Source of the DNA: Bacillota bacterium
GTDB taxonomy: Bacteria > Bacillota > Clostridia > Acetivibrionales > DTU013
Assembly: GCA_023426125.1 (NCBI GenBank)
Contig: JAFABI010000065.1
Location: 62,001-126,000, forward strand
DNA: 64,000 bases
Reading direction: 5' to 3'
This document shows positions 1-8,411 of this stretch, piece by piece. How positions within the stretch are numbered: position 1 is the stretch's first letter; each line of letters starts with the position of its first letter. The notes beneath the pieces are model-generated. The model was not told where the DNA came from, did not search any database, and saw only the letters and a program-made list of their open reading frames with translations. The position numbers were made by a program, and so were the translations under genes.

Positions 1-691
1 TATGGCGGCAGTGATCCGACCAATAGGTATCGATCAGCCTGATTTCCGTCAGAGTGGGATCTCTTTTTTCCGTATCCCTGAAATAGTCCCTGCAAAAGGA
101 AAGGTCCTCGCAGGACATTGCCAGCCCCAGCTCCCGGACCATTTCCGATAATTTATCCCCGTCCATTTCCGTAAAACCGTCCATAGTTTTTACATCCCCG
201 GGATACGTCACGTCCACGTCAAGATTTGACGGCTTTTCCAGCAATGCTTCATGGCTTTCCACCGGGTTGATGCAGTAATTCTTTATTTTTACGAATTCCT
301 CGCCGGAGATGCCGCCCTTTAAAGCAATAAGCCTGGCGACCCTGCAAAGCGGCTTTTCCTTCAGCGTCAGCATCTGTATGCATTGGGCTGCCGAATCGGC
401 CCGCTGGTCATATTGCCCCGGCAAGTACTCGATGGCAAATACCTTTTCACCGGTATCAAATTCCAGCGTTTCGTCGTATACGTTGTCTACAGGAGGTTCA
501 GAGAAGATTACACACCTTGCGGCCTTGTATTCATCGTCGGAAATCCCGGAAACATCATACCGGTTTATGATTCTCAGGCTTTTTAAGCCATTGATGCCCA
601 GATTTGTTTTCAAATCCTTGAAAAGCCCCTTTGCCTCAACATCAAAGCCCTCTTTCTTTTCAACAAAGATCCTTCTGACTTTTGTATCCAT
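1..691 (-). CDS. purL: Phosphoribosylformylglycinamidine synthase, N-terminal part (runs off the window)
   Basis: The reading frame starts at the ATG at 689-691 and continues past base 1, so only about the first 230 residues are present. The start follows GGAGG at 697-701. The translation begins MDTKVRRIFVEKK and reaches the motif TYWSDHCRH at the window edge, which is characteristic of the large FGAM synthase. That enzyme converts FGAR to FGAM using glutamine and ATP in purine synthesis. The N-terminal layout matches the long single-chain form found in clostridia. It is transcribed divergently from the LysR gene with overlapping promoters. The family call is firm; the rest of the gene cannot be assessed. 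Confidence 0.9.
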   Translation of the reverse strand, partial: MDTKVRRIFVEKKEGFDVEAKGLFKDLKTNLGINGLKSLRIINRYDVSGISDDEYKAARCVIFSEPPVDNVYDETLEFDTGEKVFAIEYLPGQYDQRADSAAQCIQMLTLKEKPLCRVARLIALKGGISGEEFVKIKNYCINPVESHEALLEKPSNLDVDVTYPGDVKTMDGFTEMDGDKLSEMVRELGLAMSCEDLSFCRDYFRDTEKRDPTLTEIRLIDTYWSDHCRH

Positions 692-709
692 GTAATCCTC
701 CATTTATCC

Positions 710-738
710 TTGATACTCCAATTATACTATGGTATAAT
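710..738 (+). promoter_or_regulatory. lysR promoter
   Basis: TTGATA (710-715) and TATAAT (733-738) have a 17-bp spacer, a near-consensus sigma-A promoter 47 bp upstream of the LysR start. It overlaps the divergent purL promoter. Confidence 0.65.
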
Positions 739-749
739 CCATTAGTAAA
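721..749 (-). promoter_or_regulatory. purL promoter
   Basis: On the minus strand, TTTACT (744-749) and TATAAT (721-726) are separated by 17 bp. They lie about 30 bp upstream of the purL start, and the site physically overlaps the lysR promoter on the other strand. Inferred from consensus only. Confidence 0.6.
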
Positions 750-764
750 ATTAATAATATTAAT
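750..764. promoter_or_regulatory. Candidate LysR operator palindrome
   Basis: ATTAATA and TATTAAT form a perfect 7-bp inverted repeat around a central A. It lies between the lysR promoter and the lysR start, next to the purL -35 box. The position fits an autoregulatory LysR-type site, but AT-rich palindromes are common, so this is tentative. Confidence 0.4.
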
Positions 765-784
765 GGAAGTTATCAGGTGAGCTT

Positions 785-1669
785 ATGGATATCAGTTTTG
801 AACTGTATAAGATATTTTACCATACGGCAAAGGCGGCAAGCTTTTCCGGGGCTGCCAGAAAGCTTTTCATCTCACAGTCCGCCGTAAGCCAGGCCATTGG
901 AAATCTTGAGGATAAGCTGGGCAGCAGGCTTTTTGTCCGGAAAGCAAGGAGCATCCGCCTGACCGCCGAGGGCGAGGTTCTTTTTAAGCATGTGGAACAG
1001 GCTTACAACTTTATCAAGACCGCAGAAGAAAAGATCCTTGAAATACAAAACCTAAGCCTCGGTGAAATCCGGATCGGTATTGGAGATACCAATTGCAGAT
1101 TCTTTCTCATCCCCTATTTAAAAGAATTTGTAAAATTATACCCCAAAATTAAATTCAAGGTCATCAACCGTACCTCTCCACAGATCATCGAAATCCTGAA
1201 AAACGGACAGATTGATTTCGGCCTCGTCACCTTGCCTGTTCCGGACGATAGCATAATTACACGTCCCTTCCGGGAGGTTGAGGATGTATTCGTCTCTCCG
1301 GATAAATATGATGAACTTAAGGACAAAGCCGTCACAATGGCAGAGTTGTCAAAATACCCGCTTTTGTTGCTGCAGCAAGACAGCTCAACAAGACGTAATC
1401 TTGACATTATATTAAGACAGCATGATATTAACGTATTTCCTGAAATAGAGCTGGAAAGTGTGGAGCTGCTGGTGGAATTCGCCCGCATCGGCCTCGGGAT
1501 CGCCCATGTGCTCAAGGAAAGCGCAGAAATGTTCATCCGCTCCGGAGAGCTTTTTGTCGTAAAAACAAAAGAAGCCTTTAAACCAAGAAGTCTTGGTTTT
1601 GCGTTCATGAAGGACATGCCTCTTTCCCAGGCTTCTTCCGAATTTTTAAAGTACATGTCCGGCGCATGA
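785..1669 (+). CDS. LysR-family transcriptional regulator
   Basis: A 294-residue protein of typical LysR length. Residues 1-60 form the winged helix-turn-helix (AARKLFISQSAVSQAIGNLE). The remainder is a periplasmic-binding-protein-like effector domain of the CysB/CysL type. The ATG follows CAGGTGAGCTT, a plausible ribosome site. LysR regulators often control the divergent neighbour, which here is purL; that link is inference. The ligand cannot be read from sequence. It converges with the ABC transporter operon. Confidence 0.88.
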   Translation: MDISFELYKIFYHTAKAASFSGAARKLFISQSAVSQAIGNLEDKLGSRLFVRKARSIRLTAEGEVLFKHVEQAYNFIKTAEEKILEIQNLSLGEIRIGIGDTNCRFFLIPYLKEFVKLYPKIKFKVINRTSPQIIEILKNGQIDFGLVTLPVPDDSIITRPFREVEDVFVSPDKYDELKDKAVTMAELSKYPLLLLQQDSSTRRNLDIILRQHDINVFPEIELESVELLVEFARIGLGIAHVLKESAEMFIRSGELFVVKTKEAFKPRSLGFAFMKDMPLSQASSEFLKYMSGA

Positions 1670-1765
1670 GCATGCACATATTGAGTATTGATAGATATGT
1701 GTATGTACTATCATGGCCGTAATAGCTCCAAGGAACTCCAAGACTTTTTTTAACGAAAAATATTT

Positions 1766-2437
1766 TTATACGGCCATTTTTCCGTCAAATATGGAAATAA
1801 CCCTTTTGCTTTGCCCGGCTACCTTGCTGTCATGGCTGATCACGATTATGGTGTTGCCATTGTCGTTCAGCTTTTGAAACAAAGCCAATATATCCTTCCC
1901 GGTAGCGGAATCTAAAGAACCGGTCGGTTCATCTGCCAGGAGCAAAGAGGGCTCTGTTACTAAAGCACGGGCGATGGCCACTCTTTGCTGCTGACCTCCT
2001 GAAAGTTCATTCGGCTTATGCAGCACCCTGTCGGACAAACCGACGAGGCTGATGGTTTCGTCCGCCTTTTTCACCGCCTCGTTTCTGGTCATCCCGCGGA
2101 TCAGTAAGGGCATAATAATGTTTTGCAGTGCTGTGTATTGTGGTATCAGATTGTATTTTTGAAAAATAAATCCGATTTTCCGATTCCTGATCCGTGATAA
2201 TTGGTTGTCCGTACATTGATCTAACTCAATATCCTCAAATTGATATGTTCCGCTGTCAAAAGTGTCCATGCAGCCCAGAATATTCATTAAGGTAGTTTTG
2301 CCGGAGCCGGATGGGCCGAGTATGGTTAAATAATCGCCTTTTTCAACCACAAAGCTGATATTCTTGAGTACATGCAGGCCTTCCTCGCCCATTCGGTAGA
2401 ACTTGTTTATCTTTTCCATTCTGATTATTTCGCTCAT
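1766..2437 (-). CDS. ABC transporter ATP-binding protein, MacB/LolD type
   Basis: A 223-residue ATPase with Walker A GPSGSGKTT, signature LSGGQQQR, Walker B LLLADEPTG and the switch histidine in ISHD. Size and motifs match the MacB/LolD/SalX subclass, which pairs with FtsX-like permeases. It is the last gene of an operon with an RND-type adaptor, a permease and a lipoprotein, so it probably powers export of a drug, peptide or lipid from the membrane. The substrate is unknown. Confidence 0.9.
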   Translation of the reverse strand: MSEIIRMEKINKFYRMGEEGLHVLKNISFVVEKGDYLTILGPSGSGKTTLMNILGCMDTFDSGTYQFEDIELDQCTDNQLSRIRNRKIGFIFQKYNLIPQYTALQNIIMPLLIRGMTRNEAVKKADETISLVGLSDRVLHKPNELSGGQQQRVAIARALVTEPSLLLADEPTGSLDSATGKDILALFQKLNDNGNTIIVISHDSKVAGQSKRVISIFDGKMAV

Positions 2438-2446
2438 GGCATTCCC

Positions 2447-3067
2447 TCACTTTATAATTGTCAGCATATCTATGGCAACGCCTTTGCCATCTATCACCTT
2501 TGGCTTAATCATCACTACCGAACCCTTTTTAATTTCTTTCAAAGTTGCTTCTCCGCCTAAAATATTGCGGATATTGACCCCCGCAGGAATAGTCAAGGTT
2601 TTGCTTTCCCCCGTATAGGTTAAATTAATCTCTCCATCTTCTCCAAAGATCGAGTCCTCCGGGTCAGGGGCATAATAATCTTCCTGTCCTTCGGGATTTT
2701 CTCTTATGGCCGTTTTTTCTTGAGAAGAGCCCTTCTTATCACCGGGTTTTATCCCCTTACCCCCGTTCCAATCCGGAAGCAACGCCATTTCAATCTCAAC
2801 TTCATTGCCAATAATGCTTGTTACCTTCCCGAAAAAAACTTCATCCGGAACTGCCGTATTACTGCCAGAATCAGAAGGTTCCTCATCTAAATCAGTCTGA
2901 GAGCGCGTTTCGCCGTCCCTATTCAGTGTACCATCTGCTCCGGGTTCATTTTCCGTTATATCAGGATCATTGGTATCATTTGGCGTTTGAGGATTTGAAC
3001 AACCTGCTAGCATTAACCCTGCAATCAGCAAAATTGCTATGATTATAAAGATTTTAGTTTTTTTCAT
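2447..3067 (-). CDS. Predicted lipoprotein in the efflux operon
   Basis: About 206 residues when started at the MKKTK methionine. That start sits 10 nt after GGAG; the frame is open 7 codons further upstream, but that ATG lacks a comparable site. A hydrophobic segment ends in the lipobox LAGC, followed by an acidic, low-complexity stretch rich in Asp, Glu and Thr. The C-terminal half is a compact region with beta-strand-like pattern. No family was recognised. It lies between the permease and the ATPase, so it is probably an extracytoplasmic accessory of the exporter. Confidence 0.7.
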   Translation of the reverse strand: MKKTKIFIIIAILLIAGLMLAGCSNPQTPNDTNDPDITENEPGADGTLNRDGETRSQTDLDEEPSDSGSNTAVPDEVFFGKVTSIIGNEVEIEMALLPDWNGGKGIKPGDKKGSSQEKTAIRENPEGQEDYYAPDPEDSIFGEDGEINLTYTGESKTLTIPAGVNIRNILGGEATLKEIKKGSVVMIKPKVIDGKGVAIDMLTIIK

Positions 3068-3088
3068 ATCAGTCATTCTCCTTATCAT

Positions 3089-4294
3089 TTATTCATAATT
3101 CAGCGCGTCAATCGGCTTCTGTTTTGACGCTTTATATGCAGGATAAAATCCGAAAACCGTACCTGTCAGCAGCGAAAAGAATAACGCTGCCAATTGCCCT
3201 CCGGTAGATGGAAGAACCGGGATATCGGTATATTTCATAAGCGGCAATATAAAAATGCTTAACAGCATCCCGGTTATGCTTCCAAACACACTTATGGTTA
3301 TGGATTCAAGAAGAAATTGCAGCAAGATATCACGCTCGGGGCAGCCTAAAGCTTTCAAAATGCCGATTTCTCTTGTACGCTCCTTCACAGATACGAAAAG
3401 CACATTCATAATACCAATGCCGCTAACAATGAAAACAATAGCCGCAACGGAAACTAAAAGCATACTCATTGTTTTTGCTGATTGGACAGCGGCTTCCATT
3501 CTGCTGCCTGCATTCTCGATTGTGTATGCGTCGCTGGTATTAAGCAAATAGGCAAGTGAACTGCGAATCCATGTCGCTGCTGAATCCACATGGGACACAT
3601 CATCAGCCAGTGCAATCGCTTGAGGCATTAAAAGCTCACTGAATACATATTCTTTAGCCACAGAATAAGGAATGAATACGGAGGAATCCGGCGCGATTGT
3701 TCCCGCGCTATCGCCCTTTCGGGCCAGAACGCCCACAACTTTCAGCAGCTTATTACCAATTGAAATATATTCGCCGACTGCATATTCAGGCATACCATAG
3801 TTCTGCACCGCGACGTCATAGCCTAAAACAGCAACCAGCGATTTATCCTCGACATCATCATCTGTCAGATTGGAACCATATGCGGTAGGTAAATTTAAAA
3901 TCTGTTCGTATTCCGAAGTGACTCCTGTAATGCTCCTAAAGTATTCTTCCCCATTCAGCGTCACGTTTCCGACCCCGAAGCCTATGAGCATAATATTAGT
4001 CAGATACGGATTTTCCGCTCTTATCTGCTGGATTTGCTCAAAATCTAACCGTTCAACTTTAGTAAGGTCCATATCAAAGAGGACTCTTTTCGACTCATCC
4101 GCATTGATATAAATGGTCGCTGCCGAAAGATCTCCAAACTGCTTGGTTATTTCCGCTTCGCCTCCATTGCCGATGGCAATAACCAAAACAATTGTTGTGG
4201 CTCCGACAATAATGCCCAATGAGCTTAAAATAACTTTGAATTTGTTCTGTAGGATGTTAATCCATATGATACGCAACATTTCAGTCAATCGCAT
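3089..4294 (-). CDS. ABC transporter permease, MacB/FtsX type
   Basis: A 401-residue protein with an N-terminal transmembrane helix, a large extracytoplasmic MacB-PCD-like domain (about residues 45-235) and three C-terminal helices of the FtsX fold. The motif ERTREIGILKALGC is typical of the coupling region. It starts 2 bp after the adaptor gene stops and precedes the lipoprotein. With the ATPase it should form a mechanotransmission-type exporter. Confidence 0.88.
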   Translation of the reverse strand: MRLTEMLRIIWINILQNKFKVILSSLGIIVGATTIVLVIAIGNGGEAEITKQFGDLSAATIYINADESKRVLFDMDLTKVERLDFEQIQQIRAENPYLTNIMLIGFGVGNVTLNGEEYFRSITGVTSEYEQILNLPTAYGSNLTDDDVEDKSLVAVLGYDVAVQNYGMPEYAVGEYISIGNKLLKVVGVLARKGDSAGTIAPDSSVFIPYSVAKEYVFSELLMPQAIALADDVSHVDSAATWIRSSLAYLLNTSDAYTIENAGSRMEAAVQSAKTMSMLLVSVAAIVFIVSGIGIMNVLFVSVKERTREIGILKALGCPERDILLQFLLESITISVFGSITGMLLSIFILPLMKYTDIPVLPSTGGQLAALFFSLLTGTVFGFYPAYKASKQKPIDALNYE

Positions 4295-4296
4295 AT

Positions 4297-5133
4297 TTAT
4301 CCCTCCACATAGACGACATCGCCGTTAGAAAGGCCGGAGAGAACTTCAGTGTATCTGCCGTCTGAGAAACCTGTCCGGATTTCCTGCTCAAACAGATTCC
4401 CTTCTTTGTCCTTGAGTAATACGATTTGTTTGCCTTCTTTTAACTGAATGGCCTTGTTTGAAAGGCATAACACGTCCTGTACCTGTTTTTGAATAAGCTG
4501 CGCTGAAAATGTCATGCCCTCCAACAGAAGCATATCCTGTGTTTCAATCGAAGCGTAAACAGCATATTCCAGCGGATTCGCGCTGATTGGCGCTAACTGG
4601 ACTTGCGTAACGGCACCCTGTAACGTCTGCGCCGGATATGCATTGAAGGTAAACTGTACAGGCTGACCGATTTTTGCATCGCCGATGTTCGATTGAGATA
4701 CCTTCAAAAGGGCGCTTATCTTCTTCGGGTCGCCAATTTGAGCGACAATTGGCTTTCCCGCAGTCATTTCACCCTCAACCAAAGGAATTGAAGTGACGAT
4801 ACCATCCAGCTTGGCGTAAAGATAAGGGTCGGCCAATTCGCTGCCAACTGCTTTGGCGATCTTATCTCCAACCTTTACGGTGTCTCCTTTTTTGACATAT
4901 ACGGCTTCAAGCTGAACAGGGACAGGGAAGTAATGGGACGTGGGGGGCAGAAATAAATAACCGTCCGCCGTTATTCCCGCCGTAATGTCACCTTGAAAGG
5001 CTTTATATTCTCTCAGGGGCATCATTTCTTCCTGAGGCTTATTTGCATAAAACAACAAAGCGGCAAGCAGCAGGACTGAAATCGTAATGATAGCTATAAC
5101 GGTTTTTCCTTTTAGCGTCTTTTTTCCATTCAT
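4297..5133 (-). CDS. HlyD/MacA-type efflux adaptor subunit
   Basis: A 278-residue protein with one N-terminal membrane helix (about residues 10-28). Biotinyl/lipoyl-like half-motifs (AVYVKKGDTVKVGDKI; DGIVTSIPLVEGEMTAGKPI) and beta-barrel domains typical of membrane fusion proteins follow. It is the first gene of the transporter set and lies 65 bp downstream of the 259-residue membrane protein gene. In Gram-positive bacteria such adaptors pair with MacB-like permeases. It is short and lacks a long coiled-coil hairpin. Confidence 0.82.
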   Translation of the reverse strand: MNGKKTLKGKTVIAIITISVLLLAALLFYANKPQEEMMPLREYKAFQGDITAGITADGYLFLPPTSHYFPVPVQLEAVYVKKGDTVKVGDKIAKAVGSELADPYLYAKLDGIVTSIPLVEGEMTAGKPIVAQIGDPKKISALLKVSQSNIGDAKIGQPVQFTFNAYPAQTLQGAVTQVQLAPISANPLEYAVYASIETQDMLLLEGMTFSAQLIQKQVQDVLCLSNKAIQLKEGKQIVLLKDKEGNLFEQEIRTGFSDGRYTEVLSGLSNGDVVYVEG

Positions 5134-5196
5134 ATAACTCTATACCTCACTTTTGACTTAAAATACTCTTACAATGTGAAGTATAAACGGCCTGTG

Positions 5197-5212
5197 CATC
5201 AAAGTTGTATCT
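5197..5212. promoter_or_regulatory. Candidate response-regulator site, copy 2
   Basis: The 16-mer AGATACAACTTTGATG (minus strand) is identical to the one upstream of the response regulator at 8063-8078. Here it covers the stop codon of the preceding gene and lies about 65 bp upstream of the efflux adaptor start. A shared regulator site is inferred, not shown. Confidence 0.4.
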
Positions 5213-5978
5213 CCTTTGCTTCATAATTGTACAATTTTGATTGGAGTGGAATTACATAACCAAATCCGTACCCATTTTCAAAAGTAAAAAACGCATAAGG
5301 CAATACATTATCTTCGAATCCAAACTCAAAATTGTAAACATCATAACCGCGTTCGGATACCTTTGTAGTTTCATCCTCCCAAATAGAGTAAGATTCGGGC
5401 TGAAATTCTATTTTTTGTGCCTCAAGCCCAAGGTATTCTGCCCATACTTTGATAGCTTCTTCTGTAATCAACGGTTTGTCCGGCACGGTTACAATAAATT
5501 GGATAATCTTGCCGGTATGATCATCCATATAAAAGTTCCCTAAAAACTTATCTTCTTGCAAAACTATATTCCAAAACACCCCGCTAATAGACGGATCATC
5601 TTTTTGAGCATATAGACTGACATCGATTTTAATGGTGGTTTTATCGCCTGATTCTATTTCAGGCAACAGGCCAAGTTTTTTTAGCACTGAAATTTCCTCA
5701 AAGAATTTAGCATTTGCAGAAGTCAAATTCAAATTTGTGCCAATTTCAAGTGTGATCCGATTTACATTTTGCGGATAATCTCTCAACAAGCCTATTTTCT
5801 CGATCATTGATATGTCATTGCCTGATATGCTTTTCGACAGATCGACAGCTTCAATCTCGACTTTGCCAATTATAGTTTGATCGGTATAAGAAATTATCCA
5901 TTCAGGCAAGAAAAAACCTACCGTAATAAAAATAAAGGTTAGGGTGACAGTTAATATATATGTTCTGGCTGTCCTCAT
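5199..5978 (-). CDS. Membrane-anchored protein of unknown function, partner of the two-component system
   Basis: A 259-residue protein with one N-terminal membrane helix (about residues 7-28) and an extracytoplasmic remainder. It begins 6 bp after the histidine kinase ends, so the two are almost certainly cotranscribed and probably coupled. No recognised family. The position between kinase and efflux genes suggests a sensor accessory or a signal-binding protein, but that is inference from context. Confidence 0.7.
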   Translation of the reverse strand: MRTARTYILTVTLTFIFITVGFFLPEWIISYTDQTIIGKVEIEAVDLSKSISGNDISMIEKIGLLRDYPQNVNRITLEIGTNLNLTSANAKFFEEISVLKKLGLLPEIESGDKTTIKIDVSLYAQKDDPSISGVFWNIVLQEDKFLGNFYMDDHTGKIIQFIVTVPDKPLITEEAIKVWAEYLGLEAQKIEFQPESYSIWEDETTKVSERGYDVYNFEFGFEDNVLPYAFFTFENGYGFGYVIPLQSKLYNYEAKEIQL

Positions 5979-5984
5979 AGTTTT

Positions 5985-7382
5985 CTACCCCCTTAAATCC
6001 AGGTAAACACTTGTACCTATATCTACCTGGGATTCAAACTTCATCTCACCGCCATGAAGCTCCACGATTTCTTTACACAAAGCAAGTCCAATACCCACGC
6101 CTTTTCCTCTGGCTCTTGATTTATCCACCATATAAAATATCTCTGTAATCCTTGAAAGCTCTTTTTCCGGTATTCCTTTGCCATTATCACGGACGACAAT
6201 CATAAATCTATCACTGGATATCCGTTTGCCTGTTAAACTGATAACTCCGCTTTCTGAGCTTGCCTTTCTGGCATTGTCCACAAGGTTCATAATAAGAGTT
6301 TTCATCAAATCCGGTTCAACTTGAATCGGGGTGTCCTCGGCAGAAATTTCAAGTGTATTACTACCGCTGGTAAGTATCGGTTTCATAATACCTTCAATAT
6401 TCTTAAACAGCTCTTTCATATTGACTTGCTTCATCTCAAAGTCATGATTTTTTACCACCAGCAACTCAAGCAGCTTTAACGAAAGAGTCTCCAGACGCTT
6501 TCCCTCATGAAAGATATAGTCTGCCGCTAAAATCCTGTTTTCTTCGGTCATTTTTTTTGAACGGAGCATATCGGCATAGCCAATAATGGAGGTAAGGGGG
6601 GTTTTAATTTCATGAGCGAAGCTGCCGATAAAATCCCGCTGGCGAATTGTCGTTGCTTCCAGATCCCGTATTTTGGTTTCGAGGCTGCCCGCCATTTTAT
6701 TGAAATCCTCTGCGAGTAGTCCGATTTCATCTTTTGTCCGAATAATCGCTCTATCGTCATATTTGCCTTTGGCTATTTCCCTTGTTGTATTTGAAAGTCT
6801 TTTTAGCGGAGAGAGAGTCCATACTGTCATGAGAGAAACCAGGAGCCCGTTTGCCGCCAACATGCAAAATATCAGTTTTCGATAAAAAGAAAATAAATTC
6901 TGCCTGTCGGTAAAAATTGAAGATATATCATGAATGGTTTCCATATATATTCTTCCGTTAAAGGTCTGAAGAATCGAGGCTGTTTGAATATAATAAAGGC
7001 CATCATATTCAATGGTCTTATGCGCCAAGGAATCAGCTTCCAGTTGTTTAAGCAAGTCCTTATCAAAACTTACATCATCACTCTGCGCAATTACATTCTG
7101 TTCTTTGTCAGAAATTCTAATTACCAATTTATCTTTTGTAAAATGAGCTATTATAGATTCTGAAATATTCAGCATTGCTGCTTTGCCCGGATTTTCAGTT
7201 GTTGCAGTTGACAATACCGCTCCAAGATAACTGTGAAGCATTTTGTTTTCCTCTAATGCTGCGTTGGTTTCTCTATTAAGGGTAGACTGAAAAACAGCAG
7301 ATATGAGGAAATAGCCGCCGATGCTAAATGTCAATATCGTAATGATCAGCGTGCTGATAAAAATTTTCCATGATAGTTTCAT
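5985..7382 (-). CDS. Sensor histidine kinase
   Basis: A 465-residue kinase with two membrane helices (about 5-30 and 167-190) flanking an extracytoplasmic domain, then a HAMP domain (about 190-245). The H-box is FAHEIKTPLTS with phospho-acceptor His257. The ATPase domain has an N-box (NLVDNARKA) and G-boxes (DNGKGIPEKEL, GVGIGLAL). The start overlaps the response regulator stop by 4 nt (ATGA), showing translational coupling. It probably senses an envelope stress or antimicrobial and controls the adjacent exporter. Confidence 0.92.
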   Translation of the reverse strand: MKLSWKIFISTLIITILTFSIGGYFLISAVFQSTLNRETNAALEENKMLHSYLGAVLSTATTENPGKAAMLNISESIIAHFTKDKLVIRISDKEQNVIAQSDDVSFDKDLLKQLEADSLAHKTIEYDGLYYIQTASILQTFNGRIYMETIHDISSIFTDRQNLFSFYRKLIFCMLAANGLLVSLMTVWTLSPLKRLSNTTREIAKGKYDDRAIIRTKDEIGLLAEDFNKMAGSLETKIRDLEATTIRQRDFIGSFAHEIKTPLTSIIGYADMLRSKKMTEENRILAADYIFHEGKRLETLSLKLLELLVVKNHDFEMKQVNMKELFKNIEGIMKPILTSGSNTLEISAEDTPIQVEPDLMKTLIMNLVDNARKASSESGVISLTGKRISSDRFMIVVRDNGKGIPEKELSRITEIFYMVDKSRARGKGVGIGLALCKEIVELHGGEMKFESQVDIGTSVYLDLRG

Positions 7383-8047
7383 TGGTTTATCTCCAATCGG
7401 TAGCCTACCTTATAGACCGCCGTAATCAACTGCTCCCAACCGAGCTTTTTCCGCAGACGCTGGACGTGGAGATCAACTGTTCTGCTGTCTCCCATAAAAT
7501 CACCGCCCCATATTTTTTCGTATATCTTATCTCTAAAAAGTGCAATATTTTTGTTGTCAATAAAGAAAATGAGCAGTTCATATTCCTTTTTCGTCAGGGA
7601 AATTTCGTGGTTTCCCTTTTTTACAATTCTTGCCCCGGTATCAATGGTCAAATCACTTATCTGAAGAATAGATTGGCTAAGGTTATATCTTCTTAGAACA
7701 GCTTCGACCCGCGCTAAAAGCTCAACAATTTCAAATGGCTTCACAAGATAATCATCCGCGCCAAGCTTTAACCCTTTTACCCGATCGTCCACACTGGCTT
7801 TGGCCGTCAAAAATATCACCGGAACACCCAAAGGCCTTACATACTCCATAACCTCATACCCGTCAACCTCCGGAAGAAGGATATCCAATAGAATTAAATC
7901 ATATTTGTTTTCATCCAGCATATTTACAGCGGTCATTCCATCAAAGGCACAATCACAAAAGTATCCCGCTTCGAACAAGTTAATTCGTATTAAATCTGAA
8001 ATTGGTTTTTCATCTTCCACTATCAAAATTCGAATCACGCTCATCAC
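7379..8047 (-). CDS. OmpR-family response regulator
   Basis: A 222-residue protein. The receiver domain (residues 1-120) has the acidic pocket (EDE), phospho-acceptor Asp55 in LILLDILLP and Lys in FLTAK. The C-terminal winged-helix DNA-binding domain (about 130-220) ends in the typical VDLHVQRLRKKLG and VYKVGYRLE. The start follows AGAGGTG; the second ATG at 8044 is equally possible. A 16-bp motif upstream of this gene recurs before the efflux operon, consistent with autoregulation and control of export. Confidence 0.92.
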   Translation of the reverse strand: MMSVIRILIVEDEKPISDLIRINLFEAGYFCDCAFDGMTAVNMLDENKYDLILLDILLPEVDGYEVMEYVRPLGVPVIFLTAKASVDDRVKGLKLGADDYLVKPFEIVELLARVEAVLRRYNLSQSILQISDLTIDTGARIVKKGNHEISLTKKEYELLIFFIDNKNIALFRDKIYEKIWGGDFMGDSRTVDLHVQRLRKKLGWEQLITAVYKVGYRLEINQ

Positions 8048-8062
8048 CTCTTAATCATAATA

Positions 8063-8078
8063 CATCAAAGTTGTATCT
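8063..8078. promoter_or_regulatory. Candidate response-regulator site, copy 1
   Basis: AGATACAACTTTGATG on the minus strand, 16 bp upstream of the response regulator start. It is preceded by a second GATACAA in the same orientation (GATACAA-ATAA-GATACAA), a direct-repeat layout like that bound by OmpR-family dimers. The same 16-mer recurs at 5197-5212. Confidence 0.45.
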
Positions 8079-8292
8079 TATTTGTATCATATTTAATTTT
8101 TCAGAAATTCATATAGAATAAAGTGAAAAGTTCTTATTTTTTGAAAGAGTTACAAAAAAACTATACAATCATCAAGAAGCCTATAGACGTGGGGGATATC
8201 TTTGCCGCCTCGTTATAAAGAATTAAAAACATTAAGAAATATGAACGAAAATTGCTTTTTTGAAGCAATTGCCTTTATCCCCGGCCGCATCC

Positions 8293-8321
8293 TTTATTTC
8301 AGCAAAATAGTATGCTAAAAT
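8293..8321 (+). promoter_or_regulatory. Probable promoter of the XRE-cupin/acyl-CoA synthetase operon
   Basis: TTTATT (8293-8298), 17-bp spacer, TAAAAT (8316-8321) with an extended -10 TGC. The surrounding 350-bp gene-free stretch (8048-8411) also holds a small hairpin (AATTGCTT/AAGCAATT, 8250-8270) and a repeated ATACCATG near 8365-8392. Nothing else is recognisable there. Confidence 0.45.
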
Positions 8322-8411
8322 ATGTGTTAAATAACGGGCGAAATTTCCCGGTCCACAGATTTCATACCATGTTTTTATTCATATACCATGCAAAAATAAG
8401 AAAGGATGATC

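Noticed and set aside
309..695. Plus-strand open frame of 128 codons
   Set aside because: It is the reverse of the purL N-terminus, which has clear homology motifs and its own ribosome site.
1114..1677. Minus-strand open frame of 187 codons
   Set aside because: It lies antisense to the LysR gene, whose helix-turn-helix is unambiguous; the minus frame shows only low-complexity Ser-rich sequence.
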